From Folioceros fuciformis (lineage: Eukaryota; Anthocerotophyta; Anthocerotopsida; Anthocerotales), in assembly GCA_049999805.1 (NCBI GenBank), contig JBNGIO010006237.1, positions 42,852 through 106,851 of the forward strand: a DNA stretch of 64,000 nt, given 5' to 3'. Shown here in pieces: positions 1 to 9,729 of this stretch (the first letter of the stretch is position 1; the number at the start of each line of letters is the position of its first letter). The position numbers and the translations under genes were made by a program. Below the pieces are notes generated by a model. That model searched no databases. It had not been told where the DNA came from and was given only the letters and a program-made list of their open reading frames with translations.

Positions 1-1127
1 TTCAAGTTCCACTCATTTATGCTTTCTCAAGGCTACAAGCGTAGCGATGAGGATCATTGCCTCTATACGAAGCAAGCCAAGGATGGAAGCTTGTTCATTT
101 TGGTCCTCTATGTGGATGATATGCTAATTGCTGGGACTAACAGTGATGAGATTTTAGCGTTGAAGTCAAAGTTGAATGGTCGCTTTGACATGACAAACTT
201 GGGAGAGGCAAGCCATATTCTTAGCATGCGTATTCGTCGAGACAGACAGAAGCATTTGCTTTACTTGTCTCGGATTGAATACAATAACAAAGGTGCTTCA
301 ACGTTTCAATATGGAGAAGGGGAAGGTATTAAGTACTCCGTTGCCTCCATATGTGAAACTTTCGAGCAAAGATTGCCCAAGCTCTGCGGAGGACAAAGCT
401 CAAATGGAGAAGGTTCCATACTCATCAGCTGTGGGGAGTTTGATGTATGCAATGATTGCTACGCGTCCTGACATTAGGGTTTAGGGTTTTGCATTTGCAG
501 TGGGAGTGATTAGCAGGTTTATGTCAAACCCTGGCATGAAGCATTGGGAGGCAATGAAAGGAGTTATGAGGTACTTGAATGGTACAAAAGCTTTGTGCAT
601 ATGTTTTGGTGGTGAAGATGCATCTGTCGTGGGATATACGGATGCTGATTATGCAGGTGGTATTGACAAAAGGAGGTCCACATCAGGTTATGTCTTCATG
701 TGCACTAGAGGGGCAGTCTCATGGCGATCGCGTTTGCAATCGTGCATAACGCTATCTACCATAGAGGCTAAGTATGTTGCAGCGACTGAGGTATGCAAGG
801 AAGCCATGTGGCTTGCTCGTCTAGTGGGAGATTTGGGGATCAAGGTTGAGTTGCCAGTGTTGCATTGTGATAGCCAGAGTGTTATCCAATTGGCGAAGAA
901 TCCAGTGTTTCATGCAAAGACCAAACATGTGGAAGTGAAGTATCACTTCATTCGAGAGGTGTTGGAAGACAAGAGGGTACACCTTGTCAAAGTTCACACC
1001 AGTTAGAACCCTGCAGATGTTCTTACCAAGGGGCTCTCTTCGGAGCAATTCGCACAAGCTCGGACACTCATGGGCATGAGGTAGACCACTCTCCTATAAA
1101 GGTAAATTGGCCTTTAAGTGGGAGATT

Positions 1128-1470
1128 GTAGAGTTATTAAAGCCCAATGTGCTTAGACTAATGTGTTTAGTCTAAGATTAGTGTCTAGTTAAGTGTCATT
1201 AGTTTAGTTTAGCTTAAGCTAATTTGTAGGAAGCTTGTTGTGCAGCTTCCTGTGGGCTTCTTGTGAAGCTTCCTAGGGAGCTCTTCTAGAGGGTATAAAT
1301 AACCCCTTGAGCTCCCTTGTATTGTGAGACTCAGTGTGAGAGTGTGACCTCTCTTTCTCCTCTCCTCCTTGCCTTCTCCTCTCCTCTCCTTCACCATGCT
1401 CCTCTAGCGACCCTTTCAGCTACCTCGGTCGTGGACCTGCTACTCCATTTAGTCTTTCCGTTTTCTTTCA
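1128..1470 (+). repeat. 3' LTR of the copia element
   Basis: Begins with TG directly after the polypurine tract. It carries a TATAAAT box at 1294-1300 followed by a pyrimidine-rich leader (CTCTCC repeats, about 1350-1395), as expected for a U3-R-U5 order. The 3' end is a guess because the 5' LTR is outside the window and no target-site duplication could be matched. Confidence 0.6.
1294..1300 (+). promoter_or_regulatory. TATA box of the copia LTR
   Basis: TATAAAT sits in the expected U3 position, roughly 165 bases into the LTR. It is the most convincing core promoter element in the first 6 kb. Confidence 0.5.
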
Positions 1471-1539
1471 CCCGGCTGCGGGTCTCATTCCCGTTCCCGT
1501 TTATACCGGTCCGTAAGTTTTTGGACCTTCTCCACTGCA

Positions 1540-3120
1540 GCCGCCTCCTACTCCTGTGCCCTCAACAGCTCTTGTTGCATCTCCTGATTAGCTTCATGAA
1601 CCTCCTTGACTTGAGTCAAGAGCAGCTCCTCCTGATCCTTTAGAGTTTGCATCTCCTCCTGAGCTCGGTGTACTTCCTCCTCCGCCTACTCCTTGGCTGC
1701 ACTCAGGGCCTGTCAAGCTTCCTCAAGTTGCTCCCGCCTTACTTTTGCCTCAGATAGCTTGGCCTGTGCCTCCTCCTCCTTCTGCCCTTGCATGCTCAGC
1801 CAAGTCAGTGCCCGTGCAGCTTGGTCTAGCATGTTCGTATGTGCCCAAACCAGGGCCGCTGTCAGGCCTGGTAAATCCACATGTTGGGGTGCGCCTCCAG
1901 TAGCCATTCCCCTATCCAAGATTCCCCTTCCCAACAGCGTGCGCACCCTGGCCAAATCCTCCTCCTGCAAATTCGCCACCAAGGGGGTGGCTCTGAAAAT
2001 CTCTTCCCAGCCCGAAAAAGGCTCTTCCCCCGAAGTCCTCCCTAACTTCCCTACCACCTCAGCTGGTCTCGCCCCCTCTGTTGGCACTGATTCCTTGAGT
2101 TCAGTCAAAGGGGTGCCCGGTTGCCTTTCGCATACTTACCGGGCAGAATCATGTAGCGCCGAATTTCCTGCTGCTCTAGTGGTGCGCCCACTGACCTTCC
2201 TCTTCTTTGCGTGGGTCTTCCGCCCGGTCCATGCCTTCCTCTTCCTACTGGCAGTTGTCTCCTCTTCCGAACTCCCTATGGCCCCAGACTCCCAGCTGCT
2301 GGACTCGGCCTCCTCCTTAGGCTCCTCCGGCTTCCACTTGACCTCCCAAACTGGCTTCCACATATGCTGGGAAGCAACCACTTCTATCTCTGGTAGACTG
2401 TTAGCATAACAATACAAATGGACCAGGAAGGGTGAGATTAGAGACGGACGGGGAGTGGGAGAGGTCATATTCTGCCTCTCCTTATTCAGTCAGTCGTAAA
2501 TAATCTTCCCCCAGTCGATCTTGCTCCCCTTGACCACTTTGTGCAGGAACAACAGCATGTGGTCCAACAAGTAGTCTTGCTTCCTGTTCTGCAAAAAACA
2601 CAAGAGCCACCTAGCCAGTCCCATGAGCTAGGCAGACGCCATCTCTCGTGCCAGCCAGCCGTTGGCCTCCCTTCCGATGCCAGCCTTGAACAGCGCTGTT
2701 GCCGCAATCGTGGTGCTGCGCTTCCTCAGGGACTCGATCACAAGCCCCCCAGCTTCCTCCTGACTAGCTTGACGTCCCAGTCCTGGGGCCTCTCCCTGGT
2801 CCCTTCCCCCTTTGTCCAGTTCCGCAGCCAATGCACACACTCCTGCACCAGAGCAGGGGTCACATGGTTCCATCTCTAGGCCATGAACCCAAGGCCTAGC
2901 TCCTCCACCAGCCCTCCGGCTCTAGCCTTCCAGTGGTCCATATTTGGCCAGAAGGCTACCTCCACCTGAGGCATCGACTCCTGCGCTGCATCCCCAGACG
3001 ATTCTGCCGGCGCCAGCTATGTGGTCGTTCCCTCCATCAGGCTCCACTCCATCGTCACCCTGGCGCCGCCTCCTCTCCTAGTACTGGCGCGCTTCACATC
3101 TCCCCTGATCTGCCTCAATG
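1540..3120 (-). pseudogene. Decayed plant transposon ORF (Pfam 'putative plant transposon protein' type)
   Basis: Read on the minus strand, one protein can be followed across several stops and a frameshift. It starts with an acidic leader and WPNMDHWKARAGGLVEELG, then VTPALVQECVHWLRNW. A helical block follows with HMLLFLHKVV, KIDWGKIIYD, a stop, and a LISPFLVHLYCYANSL motif, then an acidic/basic linker. The 3' end is a coiled coil (EEAQAKLSEAKVRREQLEEA and onward to about 1540). The order 'helix - IDWGKIIYD - LIxxFLxxLY' recalls the plant transposon-protein domain common in TE-encoded ORFs. Stops interrupt the frame near 2486, 2628, 1710 and elsewhere, so it is not functional. The family assignment is inferred from memory of the domain pattern. 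Confidence 0.55.
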
Positions 3121-3837
3121 TACACTCTCACATATAGTCTTTAAGCAATTTAGCCTAGCAGCCATCTAATTGCACAAGGGTTTGGTTTATACTTAGTGTT
3201 CCAAAGGCAAGCTAACATGTAATCATTTCCCTACAAGATCACATCTCGATAAGTTCTAGGCCTGATCAAAGAACCCAAGGAAGGCACAAATATAACCTAG
3301 TTCTTAAAAACAAATGTCCTATAACATCCTCTTTAAAACAAAGGCAAAGAAACCCTACACCTTTTGGGAAGCCTGTGCCTAGCCTAGCCCAACCTAACCT
3401 ACGCATCTCCAGCTCAATTCACAGCCTCCACTTCTGCAGCACCCTGTTAGATAATTGCCCTCAGCTTCGACACATATACTTTTGGGGACTCCACCATGTT
3501 GAAACTATTGTGCAACCCACGTATCGCATCTGCTAACTTTTGGGTCAAGTTTCGAGCATCTTGGCCTTCTCCTCCTAATGTGCTCCACCATGCACGCTCT
3601 AATAAGGCAACAAGTCCCTTGTTTGCAAAGGATTATCGACATCCTCTCGAGGAGGGTGGCTCTAAGTAGGAAAGCTCCCATTGGTATCTTGGAAACCTAT
3701 AGCCTTAACTAAAAAATATAATGTGATAGTATTAGAAAACAAAGGTTGGTCATAAGTAGAAATGTTGTATTAGAAAACATTGGTTGCTCACTATGAAAGT
3801 GTGGCGAAAAATTGTTTTGGATAGTGTACAATTTCTA
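3121..3837. other. Intergenic stretch, no gene seen
   Basis: No reading frame with recognisable similarity and no clear repeat. Sequence becomes AT-rich towards the right edge. Confidence 0.5.
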
Positions 3838-3937
3838 TTTTTTTATTATTGAAAAAGAGATGAAAAGTCCCATCTACTCCAAAGATTGGAGGAACAACTC
3901 GAATAGGACCAAAAGCCAAAAGGGTATTGGCCCCTTC
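3838..3937 (+). repeat. Copy of a MITE terminal inverted repeat
   Basis: A block of about 100 bases beginning TTTTTTTATTATTGAAAA and continuing through 'aagtcccatctactcc' and 'ggaggaacaactcg' matches both ends of the MITE at 31388-31855. It is closer to the right end of that element read on the minus strand, because it shares the 'ccaaaagccaaaaggg' segment. Confidence 0.65.
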
Positions 3938-3948
3938 GATTATCATTC

Positions 3949-4368
3949 TCAAAAACTACCTACTGCTCCCAAAATGTCAGGATGTAGAATATCGGAAGGC
4001 CTACCTACCATCGGTGCTGTAGAAGCCACTTGACCTGCGCTTGTTGCTGTTCTAAAAACCACTTTGGCCAATGCTCTTTGCAAAGCAATGGATACGTGTT
4101 GTGGAAAGAAGACCACCATAAACAAAAGAGGGAGAACACCATTTCTATGACTTTGGTAAACCTTAGAACACTCCTTGATAAACCTTGAAAAGTCTTTGCC
4201 CATAGCCCCGTGAGTCTCAAGAACAAGGCATGAAAGTATGCCTGTTTTACGGTGAAGAATACTTATGGACTTTGGCGCTTGCAAAACCCTCTGCCACCCA
4301 ACCAAGGGGCTGATGATGATGCTGATGCGCTCATAGATCAAATCCCTAGTGGGAACTGTAACAACCAC
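3949..4368 (-). pseudogene. LINE-like retrotransposon ORF2 C-terminal fragment
   Basis: The minus-strand frame of 139 residues contains LETHGAMGKDFSRFIKECSK followed about 30 residues later by FPQHVSIALQRALAKVV. The pattern '(F/L)ETxGaxgxxfxxFlxxc...xSiALQRxxA' is typical of the C-terminal end of non-LTR retrotransposon ORF2 proteins in green plants. No RT core lies upstream in frame, so this is a fragment. The family call is by pattern only. Confidence 0.45.
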
Positions 4369-6736
4369 ATGAGTGATACGAACTTATTTCTCTCTAGTGA
4401 ACAACTTGTAGAAGACGGGATGGCTTTAACTAAGCTCACATTAAACCCTAAAAGATGTATAAAACCAGAAGATGCCATAGAAGATTCGAATACAACATAT
4501 ACTAAAAAAAAAAAAAAGCCCATATGGTATTCCATATAGAAGTTTCTTGGAGTCTAACCTTATTCTATTCTTTCATATAGCTACATAGATGTGTATGTAT
4601 GCATAAAGCAAGTACTGCAAGTAGTGTAAAGACGAGATTTCCAGGTCATAAATGTCCTGACCGTCAGCGGAATCTTTACATGCATGTACATATATGCATG
4701 GGGCTATGCAGGCATGTACATATGTACGTCTTCTTTGACTTGTCTTTGCGTGAATCGATCGGCTGTTACGTCCGCAGGTTTGGGAGATGGCTGATAGGAA
4801 ACTGCAGGAGACCTGATAGGCACGTGCTATTCCATGGTGGTGCTGCCTCCCTGCTGCTGCTGGTTGCGTATAACGTGGTTCCAGCAGCTTCCAAGGATCT
4901 TGTAGGGAGGCTGCTTCTGCAACAGCAATAGGCTAGTAGCAGTAGCATAGCAGCCTGCAACAGCGTACTATGCAGTCGGCTTTACGCTTCAGCCACCAAG
5001 GAGTCTCCATGTAGTCAAAAGTGGAAGAGAAAGGCAGAAGCTCCTTCAGTCAGTGTCAACCATCGCATCGTGTGCAGTTTACCACAGACACATTGCAAGA
5101 AAGGAGGCAAAGGTGGAGCTTTCAGTCTAGCTCAACATATCCAGTGTGCGCGATGATCACCCGCGCGAATATTCTAAAACTCAAGTTACCTATCTCATCC
5201 CTTCAAGTCCACGTTCCTCCCTCCAGCAGTTTCACACCCAATAACCGCCACCCCAGGAATGCACCGTTCACCTTCAGCGTCGATGCCGAAAACAAAGGAC
5301 TCAGGCGAGAATTCACACGAAGTCACAGGACCCCACAGTTGTGACTGACTGGATGCATGCACAGCCTTGTCTTGTCACATGAAGTAGAACATAAGACGAT
5401 GAGAGCAGCAGCCGAATATGCGCTGGAGTCATACAGCCGGTGTGGATGGACAAAAACCAATGACCGACAGTGTGTGGAGCCGACCAATTTGCAGAAGCAA
5501 TTCTTATGAAGTTGCGAGGATAGGATGAGCCCCGTCCATAATTTTGGATATCCTTCGAGAAGGCGTACGATATGATCTATTTCAAGCAAGTGTAGCGCCG
5601 AAAACTACTACTACCTACGAGGTGTGCTTCGTGCGACTGCAGACTATTGGCCGCAACGTGGAGGTCAGAAACTCCGTGTCCGCTTCCTTGAAGCCAACTT
5701 CGTCGACTCACAAGGCCCCAATGCCCGTAAGACCTCAATGGACTCGGCGGTCGAAAGCTGTACATATATCCGATTCCCACGGCGGAGATTCCCGATCTCG
5801 CCAACGGGGCAGCCTGCAGGCAGTGCGTCAGAACCCCCGTTCCGCCTGGGTCCCGTCTATTGGCTTAAAGCACTCTCCGCAAGTCTGTATTACCTGGGTA
5901 TCGCCCATGAAATTTGGCCCTCTTCCACGCACAAATGCTGTAATGCCGGTTGGTTGCTTGCCAAAGAAAGTAAAGTGTGGTCTGGTACCTCTGTAAAATG
6001 CAAGCTGGACATATTCTGGCAAATGTCCTGAAAGGGTGTCTTGTCAGTGATGTTGGTATCTTCTGGACCGTGCTCCACTGTTGGTGGGTGCGTGTCACCA
6101 CGGACAGATGACTGATGATGCTCTGCCAAAGCAGTTCCAATGGAATTCAAATCCCCCACATCACTCTCATCCCTTTTTGATTCACAGCTGGGCGGATGGA
6201 ACTGCTGCCAATGGCTGCAAGTGCATACTTGGGGATCTTTATCTCAGCTGTTGGGGAGTTTGAAACCCATCACATCACTCTCACTGGTTTCGTTTCACTG
6301 GTGCTTGGATGGGACTGTTGGCCATGGCCATATGTCAATAGAGCTATCGGATGTTGCTTCTCACACATCCAGGACCGTCACGCATGCTGCACACATTGTC
6401 AAGGATTGGAGCCTGGAATCTGGCGACATAGAACTACAACGAGGATAGACAAATGGAGTGTGGTAGTGACGCTGTTTTCCTTTTTTCGTTTGTTATGGTT
6501 TTGGTATGGGCTTAATCCTACAAGCCCTCACGAAAATTGGATGTACACATGCTGCAATATGTTGGGCAGCAGCAACACGGAAGAACCTACAACACTATGC
6601 AAATGATCACCGTGACAGTATGCTAACTACGAGGGTGGAAGACGGGAGTTGGAGGAATGCACAAGCATTATAATGTCTGAGAAGAATGGAGGAGGAGATC
6701 TACAGCTGCTCTACCCTAGTACCGGTACCAGCTAAG
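4369..6736. other. Long stretch without a recognisable gene
   Basis: Holds a poly-A run near 4504-4516, TGCATGTACATA-type simple sequence near 4575-4730, and only short, mutually overlapping frames on both strands with no recognisable domains. Transcribed untranslated sequence or decayed repeats are possible. Confidence 0.4.
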
Positions 6737-8026
6737 CTACCGATTTCTAACAGAAGCAGGTTGAACAGTTTCGGATCTCATGAACTTGTCCCTAGCTTCA
6801 GACGAAGAAACGGCAACGGATTTTTGCATGAACTTATCTCTGAACGTATCCGGAAGCTCCGGGTAGGAAGCCTGCTTGGGGGTGGACCTGGTAGAAAGCC
6901 CCGCCCCGTTCTGATGATCCACGGGCAACGTCTGGCTTCTCTTCACTGCCGGCGTGTGAGCGTCGTCGTCTTGGTGATGAGCCTCGGCAGCAGCCTCCCG
7001 GGCTGCGAATCGGGACCTGGCAATCCGCAGAGGGACCTTGTGAGTGATCTGCAAGCTGGGACGGCCGCGCTTTTGCAGGAGGGTCCTCCCGCCGTGGTCA
7101 CTGTCGCTGGCGGAGTCGGAATCGTCCGTGTGCCTCAAGATGGAAGGAAGGCTGGGGAACCTGCTTGCAGGCCGAGATGTGGCAGCTGGGGACTCCGCCT
7201 CGGACGAGTCTTCCGAGGCCGCGCTGCTGCTGCAATCTTCCTGGTCCATGAACTTGACCCGCTCCAAGCGTTTGAAGCTCGGACTGGGGACAAGCGTAGG
7301 TCCCGCCTCTGGTGCAGGGGGAGCAGGAGCAGGAGCGGGTTCATGATGAGGTGCCGTGACGAGAGGAGCAGCGATCCCCTGCTGCTCCGCGCTCTTGCTG
7401 CTGGCATGCTCCAAATCCGTTGGCGCAGGGGGAGGCCGGGTGTCCACCAGCCGCGAGATGCTGTCCACCTTGAAGCTCCGGCTGCGGATGTCGCTGTTGG
7501 TGTGGCCGCGGATGTCGCTCTTGGTATGGCCGTGGCTGAGGCTGTGGCTGCGCGGAGAGGCAGAGTGCCGGCTTCGGCGGCTGCTGCTGACGCTGCTGGG
7601 GCCGAGAGTGCGGGCCATGTCCGCCTGGGAGGAGGCCTCACTGTTCATAATCATTGCGATCCCGGTCCCGGGCCTGGCCGCCTCCGTGGAATCTGTCTTG
7701 ACTAAGTGCAGGAGGAAATCCAGGAGCCCGTGAGTGGCCTTTCGAAAACCCCCCGCAGAATACACATACATGACCAGCACTGCGAGCAGCACCACAAGCG
7801 GGAAATTGAACAGCAGCCACACCCCCGCGCCTACGCAGGGCGCAATGAGGAAGGTGAACCAGTCGGGAATAGCGTTGTCGTAGTCGTGATGCGACACCAG
7901 CGCAGCCGCCCCGAATCCCACCAGCACGTACCCGTAGCTCATGAGGCTGAGCCAGGCGTGGCAGTAATTGAGCAGCCAGAAGGTGGACGTGAAGATGAGC
8001 CCCCGGGTGACGCTTTTGTGCCTCAT
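6737..8026 (-). CDS. Uncharacterised plant membrane protein with long serine-rich tail
   Basis: Single-exon frame of 429 residues. I start it at ATG 8026 (MRHKSVTRG) because hydrophobic, protein-like sequence begins there. The frame stays open upstream to 8578 but that part is low complexity (a His run from a GGT microsatellite) and looks like 5' leader. The first 115 residues hold three to four membrane segments: around FTSTFWLLNYCHAWLSLMSY, YVLVGFGAAALVS and IAPCVGAGVWLLFNFPLVVLL. The remaining 300 residues are hydrophilic and rich in Ser, Arg, His and Pro, with repeated HTKSDIRGH/HTNSDIRSR units and acidic-Ser patches, probably cytosolic and phosphorylated. I do not recognise the family; no enzymatic motif is visible. 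Confidence 0.6.
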   Translation of the reverse strand: MRHKSVTRGLIFTSTFWLLNYCHAWLSLMSYGYVLVGFGAAALVSHHDYDNAIPDWFTFLIAPCVGAGVWLLFNFPLVVLLAVLVMYVYSAGGFRKATHGLLDFLLHLVKTDSTEAARPGTGIAMIMNSEASSQADMARTLGPSSVSSSRRSRHSASPRSHSLSHGHTKSDIRGHTNSDIRSRSFKVDSISRLVDTRPPPAPTDLEHASSKSAEQQGIAAPLVTAPHHEPAPAPAPPAPEAGPTLVPSPSFKRLERVKFMDQEDCSSSAASEDSSEAESPAATSRPASRFPSLPSILRHTDDSDSASDSDHGGRTLLQKRGRPSLQITHKVPLRIARSRFAAREAAAEAHHQDDDAHTPAVKRSQTLPVDHQNGAGLSTRSTPKQASYPELPDTFRDKFMQKSVAVSSSEARDKFMRSETVQPASVRNR

Positions 8027-9729
8027 GGTGCTTGCTCTTGCTCCGCGGGCTTGCACTTGGTGCTCGGAGTCCGACCAACTCTTCAACAGCCTTGCTGTTC
8101 TTGCGCTTGCAACTTGGTGGTGGTGGTGGTGGTGGTGCTGATGGAGAAGAAGATGTCGAGAGCGCTTTCGAGCTGGGCAGCACCAGCACCTCCTTTGAAG
8201 CTGTCGTTGTGTGTTGTCAGTTCGTATGTCTTGGCGTGTGTCCTCCTCTTCTCTCCCTCGCTCCCTCCCTTCGGATGCGCTGCGATGCGGTGCAGAAGCA
8301 GGAGCGTTAAGGAGACAGAAGAGAGGAAGCGAGAGTTTGCTAGTCCTGGGAGCCTCACAGCCCAGGAGCGCGGAAGCAAATGCTGAGAGTGAGACGGCAG
8401 AGAAGGCGCAAACGGAGGCACAAGAAAAGGGAAGAAGTAAGGGTTTTATGAAGAGAGAATACGAGGTCCCAGTCCTGCAGCCAGGCGCGGATTCCAGGAA
8501 ACGGGCCGCGCAAGCATGCCCCGCGGAGGGAGGGAGAAAAGGACGGGCAGCTGCAGGAAGAAGCTTGGCGGCTACCAAATGCCCGGACCGGGCAGGGCAG
8601 AGTAGGGCCGGGCCGGGCCGGGCGGCTGAAGCACGTCACGGCCTCAGCCTGGCACCAGGTCAGTCGTACAGGGTGGCGTTCTGACGCGGGGAGGGAGCAT
8701 ACATCCCCTTTTGATGAGATAGTTCCCACTCCAGTCGCCACTGGCCAATGGGCCAATACCCGCATCGTCATTTATGGCTCTGGATAAAGGATGGCCAAAG
8801 CATTGGGAAACCATATCAAGCGCGAACGAAACGCGACTGCACGCCCCCGCTCTGGAGAAATGGTGGTCAAGGGCGAAACGGGTTCACAACGCGTACGAAT
8901 CGCGACTCGACGCGGCTTCCTGCGCGTCCAGGCCTTAAGCTTGGGCTTTGCGTGCAGACAAACGCAAGTGATGTCACTGCGCTTCCGGTACCACTGTACC
9001 GCTCAAACACTACATACATTTTACATACATACAAATGCAAATACAGTACCTAGTTGTACTAGACCCACATCATAAGTACAATTACCTGCACGTGCACAGT
9101 GTGCAGTTTGCAGGAGCCTCAGGGGCTACCAGCCTAGCAGCCTTGCATCCCAGCACTCACCATGGTTCCCACATTTGCTCTGGACGCATTAGCTTACTGC
9201 ATCTTGCATAGGGCAGAGAGCTCACCAACTGCACCACTTCTCTCTTTCAAGCCCGAGGTCCCCCCACTTCTCTCTCTGTGGGCGCTGCCCTCTGCATACC
9301 CGTGTCAGCACACTCCGTAGCGCGACCATCGTCTTGTACCATCTCACGTGCCTCAATAAAAACTACATTTATCTACCTATGTATGTACATGTACATACAC
9401 CTGTCACATAAACTGAACATACCACCTTCTGTCGATAGCAATACCTTCCTATTGTATATGAAGTAAGGACGTAGTGGGGAGCGGACACAGGTCACTGGGC
9501 GGGCGCCACCTAGCCTGCACAACATAACCCGCTCAACGGACAGCGGCCTGCTTCGGGCCGGGCAGCTACGCGCCTGGGCTGAGGGGTGCGCATTGACTCC
9601 TGCCCGAAACCTGTACCTGGAGTAGGCACCAAGCAAGCAATCAATAGCTGGAGCCAAAGAAACGAGCTGGTCGCTTGGTCGGTGTCTTCACAACCAACCC
9701 TCCTGAAATTAACTTCCCTTGTACGGCAT
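8027..9729. other. Intergenic region between membrane protein and dioxygenase genes
   Basis: GC-rich promoter-proximal sequence (GGGCC repeats around 8608-8630) gives way to ordinary intergenic DNA with ACATACAT-type simple sequence near 9010-9050 and 9370-9410. No coding similarity seen. Confidence 0.4.
8113..8142 (+). repeat. GGT trinucleotide microsatellite
   Basis: A run of about eight GGT units lies just upstream of the membrane-protein start. It is the source of a poly-His stretch in the minus-strand frame. Confidence 0.7.

Larger units (their letters stand above)
1..1470 (+). mobile_element. Ty1/copia retrotransposon, 3' part (RT, RNase H, 3' LTR)
   Basis: The window opens inside the pol gene of a copia element. 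The reverse transcriptase core YVDDMLIAG is read near 109-135. A frame change near 285 moves into the block ending TRPDI. RNase H follows, with DADYAGG, STSGYV, a degenerate STIEAKYVA and the HCDSQSVIQLA block. The copia C-terminus NPADVLTKGL is read after an in-frame TAG at 1004-1006. A purine-rich tract AAGTGGGAGAT precedes the LTR, which begins TGTAGAGTTATT at about 1128. The LTR's right edge is not resolved; I place it near 1470. The copy is dead: at least one frameshift, the TAG and a telomere-like insertion at 474-490. The 5' half lies outside the window. Confidence 0.9.

Noticed and set aside
6686-7705. Plus-strand open frame of 339 residues
   Set aside because: Lies antisense to the membrane-protein gene in GC-rich sequence; Arg/Ala-rich composition without domains, typical of a shadow frame.
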